Shown: positions 8,273 to 16,792, counted from the stretch's first letter. The stretch is DNA of 64,000 bases from Nocardiopsis sp. FR4 (GCF_009830945.1 NZ_ML776455.1:148408-212407); one strand, 5' to 3'. Made by a program: numbers and translations. The notes: a model not told the origin generated them from the sequence alone.

Positions 8273-10324
8273 GTGACTCGGGGACCCGAGACGTTCGAGG
8301 GTGGGACGGCACTCCTGGACGCTCTGGCGCGCTCGGGGCTGCCCCGCGAGGTTCGCTCGTGGGTCACCGCGGCCCTGTGGGGGGAGGACGCCCTCACCGC
8401 CCGCCTCAACGGCGAGCAGATCCCGGACATGGAACCGGAGCCCCGGGCGGAGGGCGGCCACGGGTCCGCGGCGCACGTGCGCCGCGCCTACCTGACCGGG
8501 ATCCGGGTCCAGGGCTTCCGCGGCATCGGCCGCCCGGCCGAACTCACCTTCGGCGCCGGACCCGGGCTCACGGTGATCGTCGGGCGCAACGGCTCGGGCA
8601 AGTCGAGCTTCGCCGAGGCCGCCGAGGCCGCCCTGACCGGGCGCAACCCCCGGTGGGACGCCATGCCCACCGGCTGGCGCGACGGCTGGCGCAACCTGCA
8701 CTACGACGAGCGCACCGAGGCGTCCGTGGACATCCGCGTCGCCGGGGACGAGGGCTCCACCCGCGTCACCCGCAGGTGGACGGGGGACAGCGTGCGCTCG
8801 GCGCGCGGCGAGGTCGTCCTCCCCAACGGCGAGGTCGCCCCGCTGCGCACGCTGGAGTGGGGCGAGAACCTCGTCCGGTACCGCCCCTTCCTGTCCTACG
8901 ACGAGCTCGGCCGTACGGTGACCGGGCGCTCCGCCGAGCTGTACGACACCCTGACCGGCCTGCTGGGGCTCAGCGGCCTGGCCGAGGCCGAACGCCGCCT
9001 GGCCAAGGTCTGCGACGGACTCGTCAGGCGCCGCGACCGGCCCTCGCGGGAACTGCGCTACCTGCTCGACGCCCTGCGCGCCTCCGACGACCCGCGCGCC
9101 CGCCAGGCCGTCCAGCTCCTGACGGCCTCCTACTTCGACATGGACGCCCTGCGCAGGATCGCCGCCGACGACGGGCCCAGCGACCCCGAGCAGCACGTGG
9201 TCCTGCGCCGCCTGCGGCGGCTGTCGGTGCCCGAGCGCGTGCTGATGTCCGACGTCGTCAACGAGCTCCGGGGCGCCGCCATGGAGCTGGCCATGGCCGC
9301 GGGCAGCAAGGGCGACCACGCCCACGGCGTGGTCCGGCTGCTGGAACAGGCCCTCGAACACCACCAGCGCCATCCCACGGACACCACCTGCCCCACGTGT
9401 TCCGCGCCGCTGGGCGCGGACTGGGCTCGTCAGGCCAAGGCCCAGCTGCGGGCGCTCCGGCCGCAGGCGGCCGCCGTCGCGGCCGCCTACGACCGCGCCG
9501 AGGCGGCCAGGGACCAGGCCCGCTTCCTGATGTCCCCGGCACCGAGCTGGCTGCCGCCGGAGAGCGAGCTGGGCCAGGTGTGGGCGCTGTGGGAGTCCGG
9601 CGCGGACATCTCCGACCTCGGGGAGCTGGCCGAGCACATCGAGACGGTCGGCCGCAAGCTGCGGGCCGCCGCGGTGAGCGCCCGCCGCGACGCCAGCGAA
9701 CGGCTGGAGGACCCCACCGGCGGCTGGGCGGAGCTGGCGGGCCAGCTCTCGGCGTGGCTGGACGAGGCCCAGGACGCCCTCGCGGCGCGGGAGGCGCTGG
9801 CCGGGGCCGAGGCCGCGCTCACCTGGCTCTCCGAGCAGGCCATGGCGCTGCGCTCCGAACGGCTGGGCCCGCTCGCCGCGCAGGCCGAACAGGTCTGGTA
9901 CCGGCTGCGCCAGGAGCGCCACATCGACCTCCAGGGCATGCGGCTCATCGGCCGGGGCGCCCGGCGCCGGGTGGAGGTGGACGTGGCCGTGGACGGCGTC
10001 GAGGACCAGACCAGCGCGCCCGGCCTGCTGAGCCAGGGCGAGTTCCAGGCGCTGGCGCTGTCCGTCTGCCTGCCGCGCACCCTGGTGGAGGGCAACCCCT
10101 TCGGCTTCCTGGTGCTGGACGACCCGGTGCAGGCGATGGACACCGAGACCGTCGAGGGACTGGCCACGGTCCTGGCGGAGGTGGGCAGGCACCGCCAGCT
10201 GATCGTGTTCACGCACGACACGCGCCTGTCCGACGCCCTGCTCCGGCTGGGCCTGCCCGCCGACATCCGCACGATCCACCGCGACGCCATGTCCAACGTG
10301 TGGGTCTCCGAGGGGGCGGCCTGA
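8273..10324 (+). CDS. Rad50/SbcC-like AAA ATPase with zinc-hook CPTC motif
   Basis: 683 aa from GTG 8273, preceded by AGGAGCGGG. After about 70 N-terminal residues comes a typical ABC-ATPase start (LTGIRVQGFRGIG) and Walker A GRNGSGKS (residues 104-111). Further on are helical regions, a CPTC zinc-hook-like motif (Cys373, Cys376) and a second helical arm. Then follow signature LLSQGEFQ (about 585-592), Walker B FLVLDDP (about 612-618) and an H-loop FTHD. This is the SMC-like layout of Rad50/SbcC/RecF-type DNA repair or defence ATPases, but with short coils. No nuclease domain is visible. Position and promoter sharing suggest a role with the SMC operon; a stand-alone repair function is equally possible. 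Confidence 0.8.
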   Translation: MTRGPETFEGGTALLDALARSGLPREVRSWVTAALWGEDALTARLNGEQIPDMEPEPRAEGGHGSAAHVRRAYLTGIRVQGFRGIGRPAELTFGAGPGLTVIVGRNGSGKSSFAEAAEAALTGRNPRWDAMPTGWRDGWRNLHYDERTEASVDIRVAGDEGSTRVTRRWTGDSVRSARGEVVLPNGEVAPLRTLEWGENLVRYRPFLSYDELGRTVTGRSAELYDTLTGLLGLSGLAEAERRLAKVCDGLVRRRDRPSRELRYLLDALRASDDPRARQAVQLLTASYFDMDALRRIAADDGPSDPEQHVVLRRLRRLSVPERVLMSDVVNELRGAAMELAMAAGSKGDHAHGVVRLLEQALEHHQRHPTDTTCPTCSAPLGADWARQAKAQLRALRPQAAAVAAAYDRAEAARDQARFLMSPAPSWLPPESELGQVWALWESGADISDLGELAEHIETVGRKLRAAAVSARRDASERLEDPTGGWAELAGQLSAWLDEAQDALAAREALAGAEAALTWLSEQAMALRSERLGPLAAQAEQVWYRLRQERHIDLQGMRLIGRGARRRVEVDVAVDGVEDQTSAPGLLSQGEFQALALSVCLPRTLVEGNPFGFLVLDDPVQAMDTETVEGLATVLAEVGRHRQLIVFTHDTRLSDALLRLGLPADIRTIHRDAMSNVWVSEGAA

Positions 10325-10396
10325 GTCACATCCGACTTCCGGAAGCCGCTGTGACCAGGGGTTCTGGAGGCCGGCGGGGCCCGGGGCGCATTCGAT

Positions 10397-10427
10397 TTGG
10401 CAGAGCACCCCCGAATCCCTGTATAGT
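10397..10427 (+). promoter_or_regulatory. promoter for tRNA-Thr
   Basis: -35 TTGGCA (10397-10402) and -10 TATAGT (10422-10427) with a 19-base spacer, ahead of a small GGGGGC-AAC-GCCCCC hairpin (10442-10456) and the tRNA. No other gene lies between the ATPase stop and the tRNA. Confidence 0.6.
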
Positions 10428-10487
10428 CATGACCAGCGCAAGGGGGCAACGCCCCCGGGGCGGACGGCAAGGAAGCCCCAGCAGCGC

Positions 10488-10563
10488 GCCCCTTTAGCTC
10501 AGTCGGCAGAGCGTCTCCATGGTAAGGAGAAGGTCTACGGTTCGATTCCGTAAAGGGGCTCCA
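10488..10563 (+). tRNA. tRNA-Thr (anticodon GGT)
   Basis: 76 nt with encoded CCA. The acceptor stem GCCCCTT / AAGGGGC, D-arm TAGCTCAGTCGG, anticodon loop ATGGTAA giving GGT, and T-arm GGTTCGATTCC all pair correctly. It is followed by tRNA-Met and rpmG, a common actinobacterial order. Confidence 0.95.
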
Positions 10564-10660
10564 CCACTTGACGACGTCCGGTCCACTCAGGTGGGTGGCC
10601 GGTGAGGACCACCGGCCGGAACCGGGACCTGTCCGTTCGGACCAGGTCCCGTTCGATCGG

Positions 10661-10736
10661 GGCGGGGTAGCTCAGTCGGTAGAGCAAGCGGCTCATAATC
10701 GCTGTGTCGTCGGTTCAAGTCCGGCCCCCGCTACCA
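10661..10736 (+). tRNA. tRNA-Met (anticodon CAT)
   Basis: 76 nt with encoded CCA. Acceptor GGCGGGG pairs with CCCCGCT (first pair G-U). The anticodon stem AGCGG/TCGCT encloses CTCATAA, so the anticodon is CAT. A fully paired first acceptor position argues for an elongator rather than an initiator tRNA, although a CAT tRNA can also be an Ile tRNA modified by TilS. Confidence 0.9.
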
Positions 10737-10815
10737 ACCCGCTGACCCCTGAGTCTCCGCTCAGGGGTCGTCGCGGGCGCTTAGTACTGTTTACCAGCGA
10801 GAAAGGCACTCCGAA

Positions 10816-10980
10816 GTGGCTGCCACAGACGTGAGGCCGAAGATCACCCTGGCCTGCCAGGAGTGCAATCACCGTAACTACATCACCCGCAAGAACCGTC
10901 GGAACACCCCCGACCGTCTCGCGATCAAGAAGTTCTGCCCGAACTGCCGCAAGCACAACGAGCACCGCGAGACCCGCTAG
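10816..10980 (+). CDS. rpmG: 50S ribosomal protein bL33 (zinc-binding type)
   Basis: 54 aa from GTG, with GAAAGG upstream. Two CxxC pairs (CQEC at residues 14-17 and CPNC at 37-40) mark the zinc-ribbon form of bL33, which many actinobacteria carry alongside a zinc-free paralogue used in zinc starvation. Sequence features ITLACQEC and [14 protein letters not shown] are typical. Located between tRNA-Met and hadA as in Streptomyces and Mycobacterium. Confidence 0.97.
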   Translation: MAATDVRPKITLACQECNHRNYITRKNRRNTPDRLAIKKFCPNCRKHNEHRETR

Positions 10981-11064
10981 TCCCTGACGAGCGCCCTCGA
11001 GTGCGATCGTCTCCGAGCGTGATGGCGCCAAGCCACTCTCGTGGACCCACGGCACACGGACTTC

Positions 11065-11095
11065 CGGCCCGGTGAGCGATCCGCTCACCGGGCCG
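11065..11095 (+). terminator. hairpin between rpmG and hadA
   Basis: Perfect 13-bp stem CGGCCCGGTGAGC / GCTCACCGGGCCG with loop GATCC. It lies 85 bases after the rpmG stop and before the hadA ribosome binding site, without a real T tract. Confidence 0.7.
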
Positions 11096-11136
11096 TCCGT
11101 GTGTCCGGGCCCCTTCACGACAGGAGAGAGCAGAGC

Positions 11137-11586
11137 GTGGCGATCAACCCTGACTACCTCGGCCGGGAGTATCCCGCGCCGGAGCCCTACGAGGTGACCC
11201 GGGGCAAGATCCGGGAGTTCGCCGAGGCGGTCAACGACCCCAACCCGGTCTACACCGACCCGGCCGCGGCCAGGGCCGCCGGGTACCCCGACGTGGTCGC
11301 CCCGCCCACCTTCCCCGTGATCCTGGGCATGGCGGGCTCGGCCCAGGCCATCGCCGACCCCGACCTGGGCGTGGACTTCTCCCGGGTCGTGCACGGCGAC
11401 CAGAGCTTCCACTACAGCCGCCCGACGCACGCCGGCGACCTGCTGGACAGCGTCACCCGCATCACGGGGATCCGCGCCCTGGGCGGCAACGAGCTGCTCA
11501 CCCTGGAGACGGTGGCCCACGACGCCGGCGGCGAGCACGTGGTGACCGCCACGATGATGCTCGTCGTGCGGGGAGGAGACGAATGA
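11137..11586 (+). CDS. hadA: HadA-like (3R)-hydroxyacyl-ACP dehydratase subunit
   Basis: 149 aa from GTG, with CAGGAGAGAG upstream. A hot-dog fold MaoC-like protein: REFAEAVNDPNPVYTDPAAA near residue 25 and the HGDQSFHYSRPTHAGD block near residue 87. In HadA-type dehydratases this subunit lacks the catalytic hydratase motif and pairs with HadB, whose gene overlaps by four bases. Role: removal of water from 3-hydroxyacyl chains in type II fatty acid elongation; in mycobacteria this serves mycolic acid synthesis, here more likely general fatty acids. The rpmG-hadA-hadB-murB order is widespread in Actinobacteria. Confidence 0.88.
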   Translation: MAINPDYLGREYPAPEPYEVTRGKIREFAEAVNDPNPVYTDPAAARAAGYPDVVAPPTFPVILGMAGSAQAIADPDLGVDFSRVVHGDQSFHYSRPTHAGDLLDSVTRITGIRALGGNELLTLETVAHDAGGEHVVTATMMLVVRGGDE

Positions 11587-12008
11587 ACAGGCTGCGCCAC
11601 GCCGACGTCGAGGTCGGCGCCGAGCTGCCCGAGCGGACCTTCCCGGTCCGCCGCCTGGACCTGGTCCGCTACGCGGGCGCCTCGGGCGACTTCAACCCGA
11701 TCCACTGGAACGAGCGCTTCGCCAAGTCCGTGGGCCTGCCCGACGTCATCGCGCACGGTATGTTCACCATGGCCGAGGCCGCGCGGGTGCTCACCGACTG
11801 GGCGGGCGACCCCGGCTGCGTCGTCGACTACTCGGTGCGCTTCTCCGCCCCCGTGGTGGTCCCCGACGACGAGGGCGCCGAGATCACCGTCGGCGGCAGG
11901 GTCAAGGCCAAGAACGACGACGGCACCGTCGACGTCCTGCTCACCGCCCGGTCGGGCGGCGCCAAGGTCCTGGTGCAGTCCAAGGCCACCGTACGCCTGG
12001 CGAGGTAG
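11583..12008 (+). CDS. hadB: HadB-like (3R)-hydroxyacyl-ACP dehydratase, catalytic subunit
   Basis: 141 aa; ATG overlaps the hadA stop (ATGA). It carries the hydratase-2 motif YAGASGDFNPIHWNE (residues about 31-45) with the Asp and His expected for catalysis, and GLPDVIAHGMFTM downstream. It is expected to form a heterodimer with HadA and act on 3-hydroxyacyl-ACP. murB follows after a three-base gap, so the three genes form one operon linking lipid and wall synthesis. Confidence 0.9.
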   Translation: MNRLRHADVEVGAELPERTFPVRRLDLVRYAGASGDFNPIHWNERFAKSVGLPDVIAHGMFTMAEAARVLTDWAGDPGCVVDYSVRFSAPVVVPDDEGAEITVGGRVKAKNDDGTVDVLLTARSGGAKVLVQSKATVRLAR

Positions 12009-12011
12009 ACC

Positions 12012-13076
12012 GTGACCACGCTCTCCGAGTACACGACCCTGGGCCTGGGCGGCCCGGCCCGCTCCTTCCGCGCGGCGGCCACCACCGAGGAGCTCGTAGC
12101 GGCGGTGGCCGAGGCCGACGCCGCCGGTGAGCCCGTGCTGGTCCTGGGCGGCGGCAGCAACCTCGTCGTCTCCGACGAGGGCTTCCCCGGCACCGTGGTC
12201 CTGGTGGACTCCCGGGAGGTCTCCTTCGAGGAGGCCGGCACCGACGACGACGGCGAGCCCGTGGTCCTGCTGCGCGCCGACGCCGGCGTGGAGTGGGACC
12301 CCCTGGTCGAGCGCGCCGTCGCCGAGGGCCTGAGCGGCGTGGAGTTCCTGTCGGGCATCCCCGGGCGGGTCGGCTCCACCCCCATCCAGAACGTGGGCGC
12401 CTACGGCCAGGACGTCAGCCAGACCATCCGCGAGGTGCTCGTCCACGACCGGCGCACCGGTCAGCGGCGCCGGATGACCAACGCCGAGTGCGGCTTCACC
12501 TACCGCGACAGCGTCTTCAAGGGCGACGACCGCCACGTCGTGTGCGAGGTGGTCTTCGCCCTGCGCCGCTCCAAGCTCAGCCGCCCGATCGCCTATGCCG
12601 AGGTGGCCCGCACCCTGGGCACCGACGCGGGCGCCCGCGTGCCCCTGGAACAGGCCAGGGAGACCGTGCTGGAACTGCGCAGGGGCAAGGGCATGGTCCT
12701 GGACCCCGCGGACCCCGACACCCGCAGCGCCGGGTCGTTCTTCACCAACCCGGTGGTCACCGCCGAGGAGTTCGCCGAGGTCCGGGAGCGGGCCGCCGCG
12801 CGCCTGGGCACCGACGTCGAGGTGCCCGGCCACCCCGACGGCCGGGGCGGGATCAAGCTCTCCGCCGCCTGGCTGATCGACCGCGCCGGGTTCTCCAGGG
12901 GCTACGGCTCCGGACCCGCGCGGATCTCCGGCAAGCACACCCTGGCGCTGACCAACCCCGGCGGGGCCACCACCGAGGACCTGCTGGAACTGGCCCGCGA
13001 GGTGCGCTCCGGGGTCCAGGAGGCCTTCGGTGTCCGCCTGGTCAACGAACCGGTGATGGTCGGCGTCTCGCTCTGA
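12012..13076 (+). CDS. murB: UDP-N-acetylenolpyruvoylglucosamine reductase
   Basis: 354 aa from GTG. FAD-binding motif VLGGGSNLVVSD (about residues 45-56), GVEFLSGIPGRVGSTPIQNVGAYGQ (115-140) and the C-terminal RSAGSFFTNP and GIKLSAAWLIDRAG are classic MurB signatures. The Ser of GSFFTNP is the catalytic proton donor. It reduces UDP-GlcNAc-enolpyruvate to UDP-MurNAc with NADPH in the cytoplasm, the second committed step of peptidoglycan synthesis. Last gene of the hadA-hadB-murB operon; a strong hairpin follows. Confidence 0.97.
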   Translation: MTTLSEYTTLGLGGPARSFRAAATTEELVAAVAEADAAGEPVLVLGGGSNLVVSDEGFPGTVVLVDSREVSFEEAGTDDDGEPVVLLRADAGVEWDPLVERAVAEGLSGVEFLSGIPGRVGSTPIQNVGAYGQDVSQTIREVLVHDRRTGQRRRMTNAECGFTYRDSVFKGDDRHVVCEVVFALRRSKLSRPIAYAEVARTLGTDAGARVPLEQARETVLELRRGKGMVLDPADPDTRSAGSFFTNPVVTAEEFAEVRERAAARLGTDVEVPGHPDGRGGIKLSAAWLIDRAGFSRGYGSGPARISGKHTLALTNPGGATTEDLLELAREVRSGVQEAFGVRLVNEPVMVGVSL

Positions 13077-13115
13077 GGCCGCACGCGCTTCCGCCGGTGT
13101 CCGCGCCCCTACGCA

Positions 13116-13147
13116 GGCCGCACCCAATTCGAAAGTTGGGTGCGGCC
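13116..13147 (+). terminator. terminator after murB
   Basis: Perfect 12-bp stem GGCCGCACCCAA / TTGGGTGCGGCC with an 8-base loop, followed by the T-rich AACTTGTTTCTC. Confidence 0.85.
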
Positions 13148-13196
13148 AACTTGTTTCTCAGGGCTGACTGATAAACGAATTCGACAATGCCATGAA

Positions 13197-13226
13197 TTGC
13201 GTCATTTCGCCTTTCCCCCCTAAACT
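13197..13226 (+). promoter_or_regulatory. promoter of the riboswitch-controlled manganese exporter
   Basis: -35 TTGCGT (13197-13202), 18-base spacer, -10 TAAACT (13221-13226). It sits in an unusually AT-rich patch and predicts a start near 13233, immediately before the riboswitch. Confidence 0.65.
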
Positions 13227-13235
13227 CGGAGGAGT

Positions 13236-13375
13236 CGAAGGGGAGTAGTCCCCAATGCGTGCGATCGACATCCTGGCCGTTCGGCCCGGTCGCACGAGCC
13301 CGGCCAGGCCGCGTGTCCTGTCAGGGGCGGACGAGACCTTTGACCCGGAAAACCGGGTTGGAGTGGCCCCCGCCG
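13236..13375 (+). ncRNA. yybP-ykoY manganese riboswitch
   Basis: The 5' conserved loop sequence AAGGGGAGTAG (13238-13248) and the second conserved loop AGACCTTTG (13334-13342) are both present at the spacing expected for the yybP-ykoY class, with GC-rich helices between. A small hairpin (ACCCGG-AAAA-CCGGGT, 13343-13358) follows the second loop. This class binds Mn2+ and activates genes for metal export. The gene directly downstream is a UPF0016/GDT1-type manganese exporter, the class partner. The 3' boundary and the switching mode (terminator or RBS release) are approximate. Confidence 0.85.
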
Positions 13376-13413
13376 CCTCCTTCTGCCCAGCACCTCGGAC
13401 ACGAAGGCAGGAC

Positions 13414-14007
13414 ATGACCGCGTTTCTCGCCGGGCTGGTATTCAGCTCCTTCGCCATCTTCGTCGCCGAAATGGGGGACAAGACCCAGTTGGTGGCGATG
13501 TCCCTGGCCACCCGCTACCGCGTCCTCACGGTCATCCTCGGCATCACCGCGGCCACCGCCGTCGTGCACGCGCTGAGCGTGCTGACCGCCGAGGTGCTGG
13601 GCGCCGCGCTGCCCACCGACCTGCTCACGCTGGCCGCGGGCGGCGCCTTCCTGTTCTTCGGGCTGTGGACCCTGCGCGGCGACGAGATGACCGACAAGGA
13701 CGAGGAGCGGGCCGCCTCCCGGCGCATCCGCTCGGCCTTCATGACGGTCTGCGTGGTCTTCTTCGTCGCCGAACTGGGCGACAAGACGATGCTGGCCACC
13801 ATCACCGTCGGCACCCAGTACCACTGGCTGCCGGTCTGGATCGGCTCCACGGTCGGCATGGTCGCCGCCGACGCCATCGCCATCGCCCTGGGCGCCCTCC
13901 TGGGCAAGAAGCTGCCCGAGCGGGCGATCCAGATCGGCGCCGCGGTCCTGTTCTTCGTCGCGGGCGCGGTCATGCTGGTCCAGGGAGCGTGGATGGTCCT
14001 GGCCTGA
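13414..14007 (+). CDS. TMEM165/GDT1 (UPF0016) family manganese exporter
   Basis: 197 aa, six predicted membrane helices in two homologous halves. Each half has the family's E-x-G-D-K-T signature: AEMGDKTQLVAM (about residue 18) and AELGDKTMLATI (about 120). The charged loop DEMTDKDEERAASRR separates the halves. Bacterial members such as MneA/MneP-type exporters remove Mn2+; the yybP-ykoY riboswitch in its leader supports this substrate. The ATG was chosen over earlier in-frame GTG/ATG codons because those lie inside the riboswitch. It faces the adenosine deaminase gene convergently. Confidence 0.9.
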   Translation: MTAFLAGLVFSSFAIFVAEMGDKTQLVAMSLATRYRVLTVILGITAATAVVHALSVLTAEVLGAALPTDLLTLAAGGAFLFFGLWTLRGDEMTDKDEERAASRRIRSAFMTVCVVFFVAELGDKTMLATITVGTQYHWLPVWIGSTVGMVAADAIAIALGALLGKKLPERAIQIGAAVLFFVAGAVMLVQGAWMVLA

Positions 14008-14099
14008 GGAGGTCCGGCGCCGGGGGCCGCCGGTTCCGCTCCCCGGGCCTCCGGACGCCCCGGGAGCTCCGGCCCCGGAGGGAGCCCCGGCCGGGGACC

Positions 14100-15137
14100 T
14101 CAGTCGGGGTCGGCGGCCAGCCAGGCGTCCACCCCGGAGAGCAGCTCCTTGCGCAGCGACTCCGGGGCGCCCGAGCCGCGGATCGACATCCGCGCCAGCT
14201 CGGCCAGCTCGGCGTCGGAGAACCCGAACACCTCGCGGGCGATCCGGTACTGCTCCACCAGGCGCGGGCCGAACAGCAGCGGGTCGTCGGTCCCCAGCGC
14301 GATGGGCACCCCGGCGTCGAAGAGCCTGCGCAGCGGCAGGTGCTCCACCCGGTCGTACACCCCCAGGCCCACGTTGGAGGTCGGGCAGATCTCCAGCGTC
14401 ACGCCCTGCGTGGCGATCCGCTCCACCAGGTGGGGGTCCTCCACGGCGCGCACGCCGTGCCCCACCCGGTCCGCGCCCAGCTCGTCCAGGCACTCGCGCA
14501 CGCTCCGCGGCCCCTGGAGCTCGCCGCCGTGCGGCGCGGACAGCAGGCCCGCCCGCCGCGCGATCCGGAACGCCCCCTCGAACTCCAGCGCGCGCCCCCG
14601 GCGCTCGTCGTTGTTGAGCCCGAAGGAGACCACGCCCCGGCCCGCGTACTGGCGGGCCAGCCGGGCCAGGACCTTGGCGTCCAGCGGGTGCCTGGTGCGG
14701 TTGGCGGCCACCATCAGGCCGACGCCCACCCCGGTGGCCCGCTCGGCGGCCGCGGCCGCGTCCAGGAACAGCTCCAGGGCGGCGGTGAGCCCGTCGAAGC
14801 GCGACGCGTAGCCGCTCGGGTCCACCTGGATCTCCAGCCAGGCGGACCCGGCCTCGCGCTCGTCCTCGGCGGCCTCGCGCAGCAGCCGGTACACGTCCTC
14901 GGGTCTGCTCAGCACCGACCGGGCGATGTCGTACAGGCGCTGGAAGCGGAACCAGCCGCGCTCGTCGGTGGCGCGCAGCCGCGGCGGCCACTCCTCGACC
15001 AGGGCCTGGGGGAGGTGCACCCCGTTCTGGCGGGCCAGTTCCACGAGGGTGGGGTGGCGCATCGAACCGGTGAAGTGCAGGTGCAGATGGGCTTTGGGCA
15101 GCCGGTCCAACCGGCGGGTGCTGGTCGGTGTCTCCAT
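14100..15137 (-). CDS. adenosine deaminase family protein
   Basis: 345 aa from ATG 15137 with GGCAGG upstream (a GTG at 15164 would add nine residues). TIM-barrel metal-dependent deaminase: PKAHLHLH (metal His pair), PHGGEL (in place of HAGE; His and catalytic Glu kept), RVGHGVRA (His), LEICPTSN and GTDDP (metal Asp). Deaminates adenosine or a related purine nucleoside to the inosine form. The FTGSM and PHGGE variants place it in an actinobacterial branch whose exact substrate may differ from adenosine. Monocistronic, convergent with the manganese exporter. Confidence 0.85.
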   Translation of the reverse strand: METPTSTRRLDRLPKAHLHLHFTGSMRHPTLVELARQNGVHLPQALVEEWPPRLRATDERGWFRFQRLYDIARSVLSRPEDVYRLLREAAEDEREAGSAWLEIQVDPSGYASRFDGLTAALELFLDAAAAAERATGVGVGLMVAANRTRHPLDAKVLARLARQYAGRGVVSFGLNNDERRGRALEFEGAFRIARRAGLLSAPHGGELQGPRSVRECLDELGADRVGHGVRAVEDPHLVERIATQGVTLEICPTSNVGLGVYDRVEHLPLRRLFDAGVPIALGTDDPLLFGPRLVEQYRIAREVFGFSDAELAELARMSIRGSGAPESLRKELLSGVDAWLAADPD

Positions 15138-15268
15138 GACGTAAGCCTGCCGTATGGCGGGCACCGCTGGTGCCCGGACACCCGACTTCGTTCCGGTCCG
15201 GGGCCGTGAACGCCGACGCGCCCCGCCGAGCCGGGGCGGAGGGGCGCGTCGGCGCGGTGCCGGCGGTA

Positions 15269-16486
15269 CTATCTGGCCTCGGCCAGGAGCTTCTGCACGC
15301 GGCTCACGCCCTCGACGAGGTCCTCGTCGCTGAGCGCGTAGGACAGGCGCAGGTAGCCGGGGGTGCCGAAGGCCTCACCGGGCACCACGGCGACCTCGGA
15401 CTCCTCCAGGATCAGCTCGGCCAGCTCGGTGGAGGTCCGCGGCGTCCGGCCGCGGATCTCCTTGCCGAGCACGCCCTTGACGGAGGGGTAGGCGTAGAAG
15501 GCGCCCTGCGGCTCGGGGCAGACCACGCCGTCGATCTCGTTGAGCATGCGCACGATGGTCTTCCGGCGGCGGTCGAAGGCCTCGCGCATCCGGGCAACGG
15601 CCTCCAGGTCGCCGGTGAGCGCGGCCAGGGCGGCCATCTGGGAGACGTTGGCGACGTTGGAGGTGGCGTGCGACTGGAGGTTGCTCGCCGCCTTGACCAC
15701 GTCCTTGGGGCCGAGGATCCACCCGACGCGCCAGCCGGTCATGGCGTAGGTCTTGGCCACGCCGTTGACGACGACGGTGCGGTCGGCGATCTCGGGCACC
15801 TCCACGGGCAGCGAGGAGAACTCCGCGTCCCCGTAGACCAGGTGCTCGTAGATCTCGTCGGTCATCACCCACAGGCCGTGCTCGTGGGCCCACCGCCCGA
15901 TGGCGCGGACCTGCTCGCGCGGGTACACGGCGCCGGTCGGGTTGGACGGGGAGACGAACACCAGGACCTTGGTGCGGTCGCTGCGCACCTCCTCCAGCTG
16001 CTCCACGCTGGCCAGGTAGCCGGTGCTCTCGTCGGTGACGACGAAGACCGGCACGCCGCCCGCGAGCTTGATGGACTCGGGGTAGGTGGTCCAGTACGGC
16101 GCGATGACGATGACCTCGTCGCCCGGGTCCAGCATGGCCGCGAAGGCCTCGTAGATGGCCTGCTTGCCGCCGTTGGTCACCAGGACCTGGGCCGGCTCCA
16201 CCTCGTAGCCGGAGTCGCGCCGGGTCTTCTCGACGATGGCCTTCTTGAGCTCGGGGAGGCCGCCCGCCGGGGTGTAGCGGTGGAACCGGGGCTCACGGGC
16301 GGCCGCGACGGCGGCCTCGACGATGTAGTCGGGCGTCGGGAAGTCGGGCTCCCCCGCGCCGAAGCCGATGACGGGGCGGCCCTCCGCCTTCATGGCCTTG
16401 GCCTTCGCGTCCACGGCGAGGGTGGCGGACTCGGAAATGGCGCTGATACGTGCAGACACACGGGGTCGGTCAGTCATGGTTCCCAT
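15269..16486 (-). CDS. aspC: class I PLP-dependent aspartate aminotransferase
   Basis: 405 aa from ATG 16486; an in-frame ATG at 16477 (MTDRPRV) is an alternative. Long upstream open frame is not family-like. Key sites: [14 protein letters not shown] (N-terminal arm), [24 protein letters not shown] (substrate-binding Asn), [11 protein letters not shown] (Asp for the PLP ring nitrogen), [16 protein letters not shown] (PLP lysine) and the C-terminal LRLSYA (carboxylate-binding Arg). Matches the Thermus/Bacillus type Ib subgroup. Exchanges amino groups between aspartate and 2-oxoglutarate. Divergent from tRNA-Trp/secE. Confidence 0.92.
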   Translation of the reverse strand: MGTMTDRPRVSARISAISESATLAVDAKAKAMKAEGRPVIGFGAGEPDFPTPDYIVEAAVAAAREPRFHRYTPAGGLPELKKAIVEKTRRDSGYEVEPAQVLVTNGGKQAIYEAFAAMLDPGDEVIVIAPYWTTYPESIKLAGGVPVFVVTDESTGYLASVEQLEEVRSDRTKVLVFVSPSNPTGAVYPREQVRAIGRWAHEHGLWVMTDEIYEHLVYGDAEFSSLPVEVPEIADRTVVVNGVAKTYAMTGWRVGWILGPKDVVKAASNLQSHATSNVANVSQMAALAALTGDLEAVARMREAFDRRRKTIVRMLNEIDGVVCPEPQGAFYAYPSVKGVLGKEIRGRTPRTSTELAELILEESEVAVVPGEAFGTPGYLRLSYALSDEDLVEGVSRVQKLLAEAR

Positions 16487-16596
16487 GTTGTCATGTGCGT
16501 CCCGGGCCCGGTGGGCCGGACGGCGGGCCCCGGCGCGGCCGGGGCGGTCCCCTGCCGGGCGGAGGGGCCCGTGCCCCGGCGAACCGGACAAACGGT

Positions 16597-16626
16597 TTGG
16601 TCCGGGACCGGTGAAACCCCTACAAT
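16597..16626 (+). promoter_or_regulatory. promoter for tRNA-Trp
   Basis: -35 TTGGTC (16597-16602), 18-base spacer, -10 TACAAT (16621-16626), about 95 bases before the tRNA. A second weaker -10-like TATGGT lies nearer, around 16695. Confidence 0.65.
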
Positions 16627-16719
16627 CCGGAGCGTCGGCCGGTCGCGGTCGGATGCGGTTCGACACACGGTGTGCGTAGCGCGTCCGGACCGGCTATGGT
16701 GGGAGCGCAGTTTCCGCTA

Positions 16720-16792
16720 AGGGCAGTGGCTCAATTGGCAGAGCACCGGTCTCCAAAACCGGCGGTTGGGGGTTCGAGTCCCTCCTGCCCTG
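16720..16792 (+). tRNA. tRNA-Trp (anticodon CCA)
   Basis: 73 nt. Acceptor AGGGCAG / CTGCCCT, discriminator G, anticodon loop CTCCAAA giving CCA, T-arm GGTTCGAGTCC. The 3' CCA is not encoded (GCAGG follows), unlike the two tRNAs upstream. tRNA-Trp next to secE is the standard actinobacterial arrangement. Confidence 0.95.

Noticed and set aside
3356..10408. A 2350-codon minus-strand open frame across the SMC and ATPase genes
   Set aside because: Low-complexity Gly/Val/Ala/Gln translation without any domain; the plus-strand genes there carry complete ATPase motifs. It is a high-GC antisense shadow.
10442..10456. GGGGGC-AAC-GCCCCC hairpin as a terminator of the ATPase gene
   Set aside because: It lies after the tRNA promoter, so it is more likely a leader or processing element of the tRNA transcript.
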